A stretch of DNA of 64,000 nt from Clostridium sp. CF012 (GCF_018861755.1 NZ_JAHLEF010000002.1:1-64000); one strand, 5' to 3'. Numbered from the stretch's first letter, positions 29,601 to 38,950 are shown. Program-made: numbers and translations. The notes: generated by a model not told the origin, from the sequence alone.

Positions 29601-32600
29601 GCCATTACTTGATATAAGTTTGCTTGCGTGGATTTTATTCCTAAATATCTCATATCTACCTGAGTTTGACTCCACGCTAAATCAAATACCCTATCTACAT
29701 TGTGAAGTTCACTATATTTATTAGCTAAACTAAGTACTTCCGCTTTACTATTAGCTATTGAAGTAGTGAAGGCTATAATGCAGGTTTCACCAGGTTTTAT
29801 TTTAACCCTTCTTCTTAAACTTATTATAGGATCAAGTACCGCTCCCACGGTATTAGTTAAAAGTGAGTCTCGCTTCATGCTTATAGGATGTATTATATTT
29901 TCACCACGGCCTATGAAACTGGCTCTACTAGTCTCATATTGAACAGTTCCAACGGTAGTCCCGGAAGTTGCAACTGTTTGCATAACCCAAGGTTGTTTTT
30001 TCCCTTTAGCTCTAGGTCTTCTCGTTGCTAGGATGCAGCTGGGATTATCTACATACTCTGTTTTTACAAATAGATTCCCAAAGGCTGGATGAACTATATC
30101 TGCATCATAATGAGCTAGCGTTACTTCCAAATAACTAGTTATTTCTAAATTTTTACTCTTGGTACCATGATTTGTAATGGATAATCTTCTTACCTCTGAA
30201 TCATCTTCTGTAGACACAGTGATTTCCATGCGAGTAGTAATATTGTTATCACCCCTTGTAAATTCAGCTTTGTCTAAGGCGAAGGTTACTTCATAGCTAT
30301 CTCCTTCACTTTTGCAAGGTTCATAAGCAGCACTAAAGTATTCATTTTCATCCACATCTTTGATATACATGAACATACCTGTATTGTCTTTAGTAACATC
30401 TTCCTTCCATCTATAAATCATGGTTCTATTTCTTGAAGCATATCCCGCCCCACTATTAGAAATCATTAAGGAGTAATTTCCATTAGAAATTAAATGTGTT
30501 TCTGGCGATTCTGTGTTTGCTGTAGTGTATTTTCTAACTATGATCTTTTGTTTCCCCATAGTAGTTCCAGATACATTAAATTTGTGTTCTCTATCATATA
30601 CTACTCTTTTAGAAATTTTTTCTTGAAGTAATAGTTCTGTAGCTTTCACCTTTGGCAAACTATGAAATCTTTTTTGAAGGATATTGCTTAATAATACATT
30701 GTCTATTGCCATTAAGCTCATTCCTTCATGGTGAATCATAAAACACTTAATAATAGCCTTAGACTGCTCATTAGGTATTCTATTTTTAGTATAATCTGCT
30801 GCTTCATAAAAGCCATAAATACCCTCCAAACCTTCACTCGCAAGTCTACGAAGATTATCATAAGCTCCCCTAAAATCCATTTGTAGTGCCATAACAGTAG
30901 AATATGGTGAAACAACCAATTCATTTGCTAGTCCTCTCTTTAAGCCTACTCCAGCTATTCCGAATGCCTTATATTGATAATTTAAATTCACATCAAAATT
31001 ATAAAATGCAGATTCAGAGATTCCAAAGGGCACTTCCTTTTGATCACAGTATTTCTTTTGCGCCTCAATTACAGCTTTATAAGTTTCGTCTAGCATTGTA
31101 CCTTGATAATTTTTCATTATAAGTAGTGGCATCAGATATTCAAACATAGTTCCACTCCAAGAAACGAGTCCCTTACTTTTCCCCATATGAGTCATGGATC
31201 TACCAAGCACAAACCAATGTTTTTTAGGAACATCTCCTTTTGCTATGGCAACAAAACTTGCTTGCCTTGATTCAGATGCTAATAAATCATAATAGCTCTT
31301 ACCTAAATTATCATTCTCTACGTCATATCCAATACTAAACAGTTCTCTGTCTTTGTTATATACCATTTTGAAATCTGTAGCTTCCGCCATAGAGTTTAGT
31401 CTTTGTTTCAAATTCTCAATGCTACTAATAATCATTTGAGATTTCTCTTTTGTATTTTGTAAGGATATTTTTATTTTTTTTAAATATTCATCGCTATGGG
31501 GCTTATTGTTTAAAATATTTAATGTTTTACTTATTCTTATTGGAATATCCTTTAAGGCTGTGTTTTCTAATAAGCTCCTTAAGGCTTCACTAATATCTAA
31601 ATCAATGTTTTCTTCTAAGGTAATACTAAACCAAGGGAAAAATTCATTTATTTCTTCTAAAAACCCTTCCACATCCCCTTTGAGCTTCTTATTCCAATAA
31701 AGCTCTTTATCGTCTCCGATTTTTTCTGACTCTTCAACCTTAATCGCTAAGTCTACAAGCATAGCTTCCCAGGATTTAAAATCTATTCTATCATTACTTA
31801 TGGCTCCTATGACGCCCTGATATAACTCCTTTACTCCTGTGGATTCTTCTATTTCATCACTAGCAAGCCTCATAGTATCTTGTAACCCTATAGCTTGCAT
31901 GTGGTTAAATATTGGAACACACAAATAATCCTCAAGGGCCTGCGAAACTACCCATAGGTAACCAACTAAATTCCCACTATCCACAGTGGACACGTATCTA
32001 GGATAAAGTGGTGTTTTAGTTTTAGTATCATACCAATTATAAAAATGACCTTTGTAAGTCGCCATCTCTTCCATTGAAGTCATAATCTTCCCTATCCTGC
32101 TTACAGTGTCTATGATTCCTATATACCCTAGATCATAGGCAACTATATTAGAGGTAAGTCCCATACCTAAATCCGTTGGAGAAGTTCTATGCGCTACTCC
32201 ATTGGGCGGATCTTCTTGATAATTATCAGGTCCAAGCCAATTATTTTCGTCATTAAGGAAATCTTGAAAATAAGCCCAAGTTTTTCTACTTATTTTCCTA
32301 AGAAAAATCACTTCTTCTACTTTCATCTCAAATGTATCAATTCCCCTATCTCTACTTATAAAATAAGCGACTAAAGGGCTTAAAACCCATATGGTACAGG
32401 AAGGTACACTAAGGATACCAATACTTCCACCACTATTAAAGGCTAGAAATAAAATCAAAAGTGAAATTGCGCTACCCATCCACATAAAAGCTACAAAATT
32501 TTTAAATCTTTTTCCTAGTTTAACCTCCACGTCTGCTGCCGTCTGCCACTCTAACATATTTTTCTTACTTACCATTAATCTATATAAGGTTCTAATTATG

Positions 32601-35326
32601 GCATCTAGCATCAGGTATGCTTGAAAAGGTATAAAGCAAAAAATTAAAAGTACCTGTTCTATAGCCATCTTACTATTTTGAATTTTACCCGATAAACTTA
32701 TACCTATAGCCGGAGATACTACAGCTTCTGTTACATCAAAAAGTATAGGTGCTAAAATCGCAACAAAGGCTGTAATAAACCATTTATCAGTGCCATCAGG
32801 TAATATCCCAGCTAAAGTAAGTAAAAGCAAAATTGTAATTGAGGGCGCTAGTAAACTTCTCCTCAGATTATCTAATATTTTCCATTTGGACATTTTATTT
32901 AAAGGTGACGCACTTTTAAGCCAAGGTAGTAATTGCCAATCTCCTCTAGTCCATCTGTGTAGTCTCATGCAACTAGAATTGTAATAAGCTGGGTATCCAT
33001 CTATAAACTCCACATCTGTAACTAAGGCAGTCCTAACATATGCCCCCTCTAATAAATCGTGGCTTAAAACAGTATTTTCAGGTATCTCATCTTTTAGCAT
33101 ATAATTAAAAACATCTACATCGTAAATTCCTTTTCCAGTAAAAATTCCTTCTCCAAATAAATCCTGATATACATCAGACACAGCAGTAGTATACATATCT
33201 ATGCCTGTTTCACCAGAAAATATTTTTGAAAACAGTGTTTTATTTGCGCTAAGAATCGATACTCCTATCCTAGGTTGCATTAACCCATAGCCTCTAATCA
33301 CAGTTTTTTTACTATAATTTATAACAGCATTATTTAGTGGATGTGCCATAGCACCTATTAGTTTCTTAGCAGAGTCCCTTGGCAGCTTTGTATCTGCATC
33401 TAAAGTAATAACATACTTAACCGATCTCAGGCTCTCCGCATTACTACTCATTACATTGTAACTGGTATTTACACTACCTCGAAGAAACTCATTAAACTCC
33501 ATAAGCTTTCCACGTTTTCTTTCCCACCCTATCCACTTATTTTCACTTTTATTGTACTGTCTTAATCTGTTTAAGAAGAAAAATATTTCTTTCCCATTAG
33601 TACAATACTTTTTATTTAGTGATTCTATGGCCAAAAGCCCTCGGCTCACTACTGCTTTATCGACCTCTTCCTCTTTTGTCGCACTGTCCTTAAAGTCTCC
33701 AAGTAACGCAAAATACAAATTTTTTTGCGCATTGGCTAAATAGTATATCTCTAAGTCACCAATTAACTCATCTACCCTAGAAGGATTATTTAATAAGGTT
33801 GGAATTACTACCACCGTACTAAACTTCTCTGGTATTACTTCTTTAAACTCCATTTTAGGAATAAAAGAGGGCGAAATTAAAACACTTACACTCCAGTTGA
33901 AAATTGATATTGCTATTTCGCTACAGGGGACTAATATAACAATTACAGCAACAACATATTTCCATAAAGCTATATCATTATCATATAATAAGCTAAACAC
34001 AATAAATAAACATATTATTAGCATTGTAAATGCAACAATAGTACCTATATATAAATTTTCTCTATTCTTTTTTGTAATATTTTCAAACCAGCTTATACCA
34101 GTATTCCTGTATCCTATTTTCTCCTTTAATTCATAGCTTCCTTCATCTACCAAATAATACCCAACATGTTGTTTATATATATTGGTTTCTGATGCACCAC
34201 TTTCATTGCAACATTCAATAAGCTTTTTTGCTATATATGATTCCGGAAGCTTTGTATGTTTGTGCAATTTTTCTATTTCATGCCTATAATTATCTCTAGA
34301 TTTAAAATCCATTTCCTCGTAAATGCAGGCTGGATCACCCTTTAAAATACTTTCTACAGAGCTTAGTTTTTCAAAATAATTTTTCCAATTTAAGCCTTCA
34401 ATTACTCTTATACTATTAATAGAATTACCCATAGATATTTCAAAATTAGCTTCTATTTGATGCTCTAAGGATATGATTTTTTCTGAACTTGTTTCAACTG
34501 CTTGGAGCTTTTCGTCTATAAAATCATAAACTTCTTTAGAATCAATGCCATTATCCCTGAGTAGTTTCAATAATCTTTCTGTAAAATGAGAATTAAATAT
34601 GAGCCTTTCACTATTTAATATAGATACAGCATTCACAATTTTGCCTTCATTAAAACTATTAATTAATCGCTCTGCAACCAGTTCTGCTTCCTTTTTATCC
34701 TGCTCTGCCTTAACAATTTTCTCAGTTATCTTACTAATATTTTGAATTAATGCTATTCGCAGCATTATAGGAACAGCCCATAGTTCACCACTATTAAGCA
34801 AAGTATTCTTTTGATACGCCCTAATAAAGTTTGCAATAATACTTTCATCAATTCTACCATCCGTGTGGGATACCATTTCAATAGCAATATGATAAACCCT
34901 TGGATATCCCTTCATGACTCCTTTATATATAACTGGCAGGTCATTATAATATGATTTTGGCATATTATGTTTAATACTCTTATACTCCTTTTCTACCAAA
35001 TAAAGATTATCCAAAAGCCATTCTGCCGCAGGTACTACCTCTCTTTTATTTTTTCCTTCCTTATATATGTTTTCATAGCCGTTTAATATCTTTTCATAGC
35101 TTCTATCTAAATTACTAATAAGCTTTTTCTTGCAATTAGTATTCCTGATATCAGAATAATGGCGTGCTATTTCAGAGGCATGTTTTTCTAAATCCTCTCT
35201 ATTCACATTTATGGTTGGAATATCTTTTAGTAAATTTTCTTCTTGGTAATAATTTAGATTTTGCCTTACCACTAAGTAAATTAAAACACTTATTACGACT
35301 ATTGCCCCTAATGTAACATATGGCAC
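26696..35326 (-). CDS. Cyclic beta-1,2-glucan synthase (NdvB/Cgs-like, GT84-GH94)
   Basis: This giant membrane enzyme (about 2876 residues) is built like NdvB/Cgs. It has an N-terminal helix, two to three helices near 425-480, a GT84 glycosyltransferase domain (about 490-800) with DADTKLPRD and the RxxRW-type HRWTRGDW, then several membrane helices (about 810-990). A glucoamylase-like domain follows (about 1270-1500, GMSLM and SWSGTMFEYLMP). Two GH94 sugar-binding domains come next, then the GH94 catalytic (alpha/alpha) barrel with GDWNDGM near 2560. Known members polymerise UDP-glucose into beta-1,2-glucan, trim it by phosphorolysis and cyclise it. The start is GTG 35326, five bases after AAGGGTGG. 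It is alone, with no glucan exporter gene beside it. Confidence 0.93.
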   Translation of the reverse strand: MPYVTLGAIVVISVLIYLVVRQNLNYYQEENLLKDIPTINVNREDLEKHASEIARHYSDIRNTNCKKKLISNLDRSYEKILNGYENIYKEGKNKREVVPAAEWLLDNLYLVEKEYKSIKHNMPKSYYNDLPVIYKGVMKGYPRVYHIAIEMVSHTDGRIDESIIANFIRAYQKNTLLNSGELWAVPIMLRIALIQNISKITEKIVKAEQDKKEAELVAERLINSFNEGKIVNAVSILNSERLIFNSHFTERLLKLLRDNGIDSKEVYDFIDEKLQAVETSSEKIISLEHQIEANFEISMGNSINSIRVIEGLNWKNYFEKLSSVESILKGDPACIYEEMDFKSRDNYRHEIEKLHKHTKLPESYIAKKLIECCNESGASETNIYKQHVGYYLVDEGSYELKEKIGYRNTGISWFENITKKNRENLYIGTIVAFTMLIICLFIVFSLLYDNDIALWKYVVAVIVILVPCSEIAISIFNWSVSVLISPSFIPKMEFKEVIPEKFSTVVVIPTLLNNPSRVDELIGDLEIYYLANAQKNLYFALLGDFKDSATKEEEVDKAVVSRGLLAIESLNKKYCTNGKEIFFFLNRLRQYNKSENKWIGWERKRGKLMEFNEFLRGSVNTSYNVMSSNAESLRSVKYVITLDADTKLPRDSAKKLIGAMAHPLNNAVINYSKKTVIRGYGLMQPRIGVSILSANKTLFSKIFSGETGIDMYTTAVSDVYQDLFGEGIFTGKGIYDVDVFNYMLKDEIPENTVLSHDLLEGAYVRTALVTDVEFIDGYPAYYNSSCMRLHRWTRGDWQLLPWLKSASPLNKMSKWKILDNLRRSLLAPSITILLLLTLAGILPDGTDKWFITAFVAILAPILFDVTEAVVSPAIGISLSGKIQNSKMAIEQVLLIFCFIPFQAYLMLDAIIRTLYRLMVSKKNMLEWQTAADVEVKLGKRFKNFVAFMWMGSAISLLILFLAFNSGGSIGILSVPSCTIWVLSPLVAYFISRDRGIDTFEMKVEEVIFLRKISRKTWAYFQDFLNDENNWLGPDNYQEDPPNGVAHRTSPTDLGMGLTSNIVAYDLGYIGIIDTVSRIGKIMTSMEEMATYKGHFYNWYDTKTKTPLYPRYVSTVDSGNLVGYLWVVSQALEDYLCVPIFNHMQAIGLQDTMRLASDEIEESTGVKELYQGVIGAISNDRIDFKSWEAMLVDLAIKVEESEKIGDDKELYWNKKLKGDVEGFLEEINEFFPWFSITLEENIDLDISEALRSLLENTALKDIPIRISKTLNILNNKPHSDEYLKKIKISLQNTKEKSQMIISSIENLKQRLNSMAEATDFKMVYNKDRELFSIGYDVENDNLGKSYYDLLASESRQASFVAIAKGDVPKKHWFVLGRSMTHMGKSKGLVSWSGTMFEYLMPLLIMKNYQGTMLDETYKAVIEAQKKYCDQKEVPFGISESAFYNFDVNLNYQYKAFGIAGVGLKRGLANELVVSPYSTVMALQMDFRGAYDNLRRLASEGLEGIYGFYEAADYTKNRIPNEQSKAIIKCFMIHHEGMSLMAIDNVLLSNILQKRFHSLPKVKATELLLQEKISKRVVYDREHKFNVSGTTMGKQKIIVRKYTTANTESPETHLISNGNYSLMISNSGAGYASRNRTMIYRWKEDVTKDNTGMFMYIKDVDENEYFSAAYEPCKSEGDSYEVTFALDKAEFTRGDNNITTRMEITVSTEDDSEVRRLSITNHGTKSKNLEITSYLEVTLAHYDADIVHPAFGNLFVKTEYVDNPSCILATRRPRAKGKKQPWVMQTVATSGTTVGTVQYETSRASFIGRGENIIHPISMKRDSLLTNTVGAVLDPIISLRRRVKIKPGETCIIAFTTSIANSKAEVLSLANKYSELHNVDRVFDLAWSQTQVDMRYLGIKSTQANLYQVMASKILFLNSTFKERGEFIKKVKKGQTTLWGYGISGDLPIMLLIARESKDRDLARQLVNAHEYLSLKGLRVDLVIINLQTTSYDQPLQTDIKNLIGSSHLRDKENKPGGLFILNKATILEEDIDLFIAIARIVIDSSKGMLVSQIRNNYDKIEKQPFLKKTESKYNIKPYKFDIKPLEYFNDLGGFDVENENYTILLKDFNNTPAPWINVISNGNFGFHVSECGAAYTWQGNSRENKITTWSNDWVSDECTEAIYLRDDIQGNVWSITPKPIRDGGEYLIQHGFGYSNFKHEAYGIMGEVIMFAPMEHNLKLCKIKLVNNSDVARELSITYYAELVMGVVREHTAQHIVTYYNEEKNYIYATNTYSQNFGKLKAFLKLVGGDPQSFTGDRGEFLGRGGSVESPEALKRVRLSNTVGAGMDPCLAVTSKIHLEPNMEIELIAMLGENEDLDSISNAIVEFENLERVNTQLQKVKDYWDKLLHTLQVKTPDKSMDLMLNGWLMYQTIVCRLWARTAFYQSGGAYGFRDQLQDVMPVSLLEPSMAKKQILLSASRQFVEGDVQHWWHPIVDSGIRTRFSDDLLWLPFVTMDYIRNTGDFDILLESVQYLMDTPLAEGEDERYNISGKADFTGSIYEHCTKAIDKALKFGPHNIPLMGSGDWNDGMSTVGNKGSGESVWLGWFLYDILENFAQACRFKKDEGRLERYKEMQDFIRINIEDNAWDGNWYRRAYFDDGTALGASENEECKIDSLAQSWAVISGAANSGRAGVAMKSLEQYLIKEDSGMILLLTPPFSKSTLEPGYIKGYVPGVRENGGQYTHAATWVILAFAKLHNGDKATKLYNMINPINHTKTLIECERYKTEPYVMTADVYGKEPHIGRGGWSWYTGTSGWMYTTGIEAILGFKLKEGKGFTIEPCVPEEWSHYEIIYKKDKFEYVIEVKRQGNKGIWLDGKLCSDGLVPFLDGVHKVEVII

Positions 35327-35433
35327 TATAACCACCCTTTCAACGCTTTTTTGTCAATTATGTTTATGAAGATTTAGGACTAACTTAAATTATTATCTCC
35401 AACTAACTCTTTAATTATTAGTAAAAATAAGAA

Positions 35434-35466
35434 AAAGAACTCACAATAAAATATTGTGAGTTCTTT
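35434..35466 (-). terminator. Terminator of the M18 aminopeptidase gene
   Basis: AAAGAACTCACAATA pairs perfectly with TATTGTGAGTTCTTT around AAA (35434-35466), with a T-rich flank on the minus strand. Confidence 0.9.
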
Positions 35467-35481
35467 ATTCTTGTTTTTACA

Positions 35482-36783
35482 CTAAATTTTATAAAATTCT
35501 TCGAAGGATCTTGTAACATAAGTATGGTCCATTACTCCTCCTAGTTCCCTTATAGAATGCATAGCGAGAGTTGGATTTCCCATATCCACTGAGCGTATAT
35601 TTAAATGGGTTGAAGATATTGGTCCTATAGTTGAACCACCCCGTGCATCAGAACGATTAACAAATTTTTGAACTGGCACCCCTGCTTTCTCGCAAATTAA
35701 TTCATAAACGGCATCGGAGTTACTATCAGTAGTGTAGCTTTGACTTGCACTAATTTTTATAACAGGTCCCTTATTAATATAAGGCTTATTTGTTGGATCA
35801 TGCTTTTCTGGACTATTGGGATGAACAGCATGTGCATTATCTGCAGATATTATAAAGGATTTAGAAATAGCTCTTAAAAAATCCTCTCTACTTTTACCTT
35901 GTGATATTGTAATGCGCTCTAAGATATCAATTAGCATATTAGAGTCAGCACCCTGCTTAGTTGAACTCCCCACTTCTTCATTATCAAAGCAGACCATCAC
36001 ATTTGTTGCCTCTGCTGGGTTGGTCCTAGTTAATGCTCTTATTCCTGCATGTACCATAGCTAAATCATCTAATCTTGAACTAGAAATAAATTCATTATTT
36101 AAACCAATAATTGATCCTTTTTCGTATTCATAAAGGAATAAATCAAAATCTACAATTTGTTTGATCTCAACAGATAATTCGCTTGCAACTGCACTCATAA
36201 GATAATTGTTTTTTTCTAATTCGGTGCTCACCATTGATAGTAGTGGCAGCGTATCCTTTTGTTTATTTAGTTCAATTCCAGCATTTATCTCTCTATTCAT
36301 ATGAATAGCTACATTAGGTATTATCATTATAGGCTTATTAATATTTACTAACCTAGTTTCTGGGAATAGAATATTATCACTTCTTAAAGTTACCCGTCCA
36401 GCTACAGCAAGAGGCCTATCCATCCAAGTATTCAATATAGGACCGCCATAAACCTCCGTGTTTAACCTTACATATGTATTATCAACCACCATCTCTGGTG
36501 CTGGCTTAATTCTAAAGCTAGGTGAGTCTGTATGAGCTCCAATAATTTTAAATCCATTTTTTTCAATTTCTCCCTTTCCAACTACAAACGCAGTTAGTGC
36601 AGAGTCATTTTTAGTAACAAAATATTTTCCACCTTTTTTAAGATCCCACTTTTCTTCTTGTTTAATTTCCACAAAGCCTTCTTTAGATAAATCTTCTTTA
36701 ACCCTTGCTACAGCATGAAAAGCTGTCGGACTATCGTAAATATAATCAATAAGATCTTTGGCAAATTCTAATTCATTATTCAT
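35482..36783 (-). CDS. apeB: M18 family aminopeptidase (aspartyl aminopeptidase type)
   Basis: The 433-residue dinuclear zinc peptidase removes N-terminal, preferably acidic or neutral, residues from peptides in the cytosol. Metal-binding and active-site blocks are intact: GAHTDSPSFRIKP (about 82-94), EVYGGPILNTWMDRPL (about 110-125), SSRLDDLAMVHAG (about 241-253), FDNEEVGSSTKQGA (about 274-287) and ADNAHAVHPN (about 322-331). Length is typical. GGAGGG is seven bases before the ATG. It is a single gene between the glucan synthase and a divergent cation transporter. Confidence 0.96.
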   Translation of the reverse strand: MNNELEFAKDLIDYIYDSPTAFHAVARVKEDLSKEGFVEIKQEEKWDLKKGGKYFVTKNDSALTAFVVGKGEIEKNGFKIIGAHTDSPSFRIKPAPEMVVDNTYVRLNTEVYGGPILNTWMDRPLAVAGRVTLRSDNILFPETRLVNINKPIMIIPNVAIHMNREINAGIELNKQKDTLPLLSMVSTELEKNNYLMSAVASELSVEIKQIVDFDLFLYEYEKGSIIGLNNEFISSSRLDDLAMVHAGIRALTRTNPAEATNVMVCFDNEEVGSSTKQGADSNMLIDILERITISQGKSREDFLRAISKSFIISADNAHAVHPNSPEKHDPTNKPYINKGPVIKISASQSYTTDSNSDAVYELICEKAGVPVQKFVNRSDARGGSTIGPISSTHLNIRSVDMGNPTLAMHSIRELGGVMDHTYVTRSFEEFYKI

Positions 36784-36958
36784 ATATATCCCTCCAATGC
36801 AAATTGTGGCCCATAAGCACGTTGCTTATCCCCTTCATTATTATAACAAATTTATTGGTAATATTTCTATAAATTCTAAATTAATGCTATAATTAATTGT
36901 TAACTATATGTTTAAAATATAATAGTTTAAATTATACTATATAATCAGAGGTGAAAAT

Positions 36959-38146
36959 ATGTTATCAAAATTTTTAATTTCAAAATTCATAAAAAACTCT
37001 TCGGACATTAATAACAAGAAAGTACGAGATGCCTATGGTTACCTTGGCGGCATAGTTGGAATTATAGTGAACTTAATACTTTTTTCTACAAAACTAATTA
37101 TAGGAATAATATTAAATAGTATAGCGGTTACTGCAGATGCCTTTAATAATCTTTCAGATGTAGCTTCTTCAGTTATTACAATTTTAGGTTTTAAGCTAGC
37201 CAATAAACCACCAGATAAGGAGCATCCCTTTGGTCATGGAAGGCTTGAATATATTTCTGGACTTATAGTTTCATTTTTAGTAATGCTAGTAGGTTTTGAG
37301 TTTATTAAAACCTCCTTTGATAGAATAGTTCATCCCTCAAAGGCAATCTTCACCCTTATACCCTTTATATTAATATTAGTTTCTATAGGGTTTAAAATTT
37401 GGATTAGTGGATTTAATAAGACCATAGGTAAAACTATAAAATCTTCTGCCCTGCAAGCTTCCTCCTTTGATGCATTAAGTGATGTAATTAGCTCAAGCTG
37501 TGTTGCATTATCACTACTTCTTTCTAACTGGATTGACTTTCCCATAGATGGGTATATAGGAATACTAGTATCTTTAATAATAATATATGCTGGCTATACA
37601 CTTATTAAAGATACTATGAATCCATTGCTTGGTGAAGCTCCTGATATGGAGCTCGTAAAAGGACTTCAAGAAAAGTTACTATCCTATGATCATATTACTG
37701 GTGCCCATGATTTAGTTATCCATAACTACGGACCCAGCAGATGTATGGGTTCAGTTCACGCCGAAGTTCCCTGTGATATTTCTATAGTTGAAATTCATGA
37801 AATTATAGACAAAGCTGAAAAAGAAATTTCTGAGGAATTTGACATACATTTAGTTATTCACATGGATCCTATAAATACAGATGATGAAGAGGTTAATGCC
37901 TGTCGAATAGAACTATTAAATGTATTAAAATATTTCCCTATAATAAAATCAATTCATGATTTTAGAATTGTAGGTAGCGGTGAATATAAAAACTTAATTT
38001 TTGATGCCGTAATGGATTTTAAGCCAGGCTTTACAGCAGATGATGAATCCAAACTAGGTGAGGAAATTAATATTGAACTTAAGAAATGTTGCCCTGAGTA
38101 TAATGCATTGATGACGTTAGATAGGGATTATTTAGGGGTTATATAA
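36959..38146 (+). CDS. Cation diffusion facilitator (CDF) family transporter
   Basis: The 395-residue protein exports divalent metal ions in exchange for protons. It has six helices in the first half (about 25-215), with the metal-site motifs ADAFNNLSDVASS (about 60-72) and HPFGHGRLEYISG (about 86-98), and a second site around SSFDALSDVISS. The cytosolic domain (about 220-395) is longer than usual, with two ferredoxin-like parts (ITGAHDLVIHNYGPSRCMGSVHAEV). Metal specificity (Zn, Fe or Mn) cannot be assigned. GAGGTG precedes the ATG by five bases. Confidence 0.94.
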   Translation: MLSKFLISKFIKNSSDINNKKVRDAYGYLGGIVGIIVNLILFSTKLIIGIILNSIAVTADAFNNLSDVASSVITILGFKLANKPPDKEHPFGHGRLEYISGLIVSFLVMLVGFEFIKTSFDRIVHPSKAIFTLIPFILILVSIGFKIWISGFNKTIGKTIKSSALQASSFDALSDVISSSCVALSLLLSNWIDFPIDGYIGILVSLIIIYAGYTLIKDTMNPLLGEAPDMELVKGLQEKLLSYDHITGAHDLVIHNYGPSRCMGSVHAEVPCDISIVEIHEIIDKAEKEISEEFDIHLVIHMDPINTDDEEVNACRIELLNVLKYFPIIKSIHDFRIVGSGEYKNLIFDAVMDFKPGFTADDESKLGEEINIELKKCCPEYNALMTLDRDYLGVI

Positions 38147-38171
38147 ATGAAAAAAATTTAAATAAAATTTT

Positions 38172-38200
38172 TAGCGGTGGATATTCCACTGCTATTTTTT
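38172..38200 (+). terminator. Terminator of the CDF transporter gene
   Basis: TAGCGGTGGA (38172-38181) and TCCACTGCTA (38185-38194) form a 9-10 bp stem with a three-base loop followed by seven T. Confidence 0.92.
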
Positions 38201-38281
38201 TCGAAAATATATTTCCTTTTTTTGCAAAGCTCACTATACTTAAAATGCAAAGCAAACATTGCAAAGGAGAGATGAATTCAA

Positions 38282-38458
38282 ATGAAAACATGTATTCAGG
38301 AACTGCGAAAAAAACATAAGTTATCTCAAGAAGAACTGGCTGCTATTATTATGGCTAGATTTTTTAGTCAAATTATTTTTTTAACTTTACTTAGTGTTCT
38401 AACTTTTATGTCCCTAGTAAAAGGATCCTTAAAAATATATTATAGAAATAAATTTTAG
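38282..38458 (+). pseudogene. Decayed XRE-type regulator fused to a membrane segment
   Basis: The first 21 residues, up to ELRKKHKLSQEELAA, are the start of a Cro/C1-type (XRE) helix-turn-helix domain. The recognition helix is then missing, and the frame runs straight into a hydrophobic helix (IIFLTLLSVLTFMSLV) and a stop, giving 58 residues. AGGAG before ATG is intact. The likeliest history is an internal deletion joining the 5-prime end of a regulator gene to the end of a membrane gene. It cannot bind DNA as written. Confidence 0.6.
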
Positions 38459-38606
38459 GAGGTAGCTTCTTATGAAAAAAGGAAATTTTACAAATAATTG
38501 CTATTAAAAGAAGAAATTATTTATGAACATTCTTATATTTTGTAATTAAGACTATACAAGTGATATTAAGAAATGATAAACAAAAATATATAAGGGAGTG
38601 ATTTCT

Positions 38607-38810
38607 TTGAAAAAATTAAATAAATTTTTAATTATTGGTGTAATTATTTTTGCAATAAGGCCCCTATTAATGGCTTCTTCAATACAATTGCCATGTTTCA
38701 TTAATGGATTAATTTTAGGAACTGGTTTTTCATTTACATTAATTGGTATGTCCCACAGAAAACTCCACAGAAGGCTGCTTAGTCTAAATAAGTATGAAAT
38801 TTTTCCGTAG
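38607..38810 (+). CDS. Small membrane protein whose end is supplied by a repeat element
   Basis: This 67-residue ORF has two hydrophobic helices (about 5-24 and 33-50) and a basic segment (SHRKLHRR). I do not recognise a family. The start is probably TTG 38607, following AGGGAG by about ten bases; GTG 38598 overlaps that site. The last residues, LNKYEIFP, and the TAG stop are encoded by the left inverted repeat of foldback copy 2, so the native C terminus was probably longer or different. It may be a truncated gene. Confidence 0.5.
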   Translation: MKKLNKFLIIGVIIFAIRPLLMASSIQLPCFINGLILGTGFSFTLIGMSHRKLHRRLLSLNKYEIFP

Positions 38811-38940
38811 CGACTTGCAATAAGAAGTAAATAAACATTGAAATCCCATTTAGAAATTCTTCTTTTGCAAATATAAAATTCTCGTGAGCCCGCTAGGGGG
38901 TATAACAATTAATAATTGTTATACCCCCTAGCGAACTACC
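38780..38940. repeat. Foldback element, copy 2 (left half, with swapped core hairpin)
   Basis: The left arm matches copies 1 and 3 (GACTTGCAATAAGAAG, CATTTAGAAATTCTTCTTTT, AAAATTCTCGTGAGCC), but the GCC...GGC core hairpin is replaced by a 43-nt palindrome at 38891-38933. The flanking TAGCGAAC is kept. The right arm is missing, and the sequence joins copy 3 after about 20 bases. Confidence 0.8.
38891..38933. repeat. Perfect 21-bp-arm palindrome in the core of foldback copy 2
   Basis: CGCTAGGGGGTATAACAATT begins the left arm and its complement ends the right arm, with one unpaired central base. It is placed exactly where copies 1 and 3 have a different hairpin. Confidence 0.85.
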
Positions 38941-38950
38941 CAAAAGACTG

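Noticed and set aside
38552-38908. A 118-codon minus-strand reading frame
   Set aside because: It covers the small membrane ORF and foldback copy 2 in antisense; it has no good start and its codons are those of a repeat arm.
38891-38933. Possible CsoR operator (GGGGGTAT and ATACCCCC present)
   Set aside because: The half-sites point the wrong way compared with true operators (ATACCC...GGGTAT), and no gene start lies downstream.
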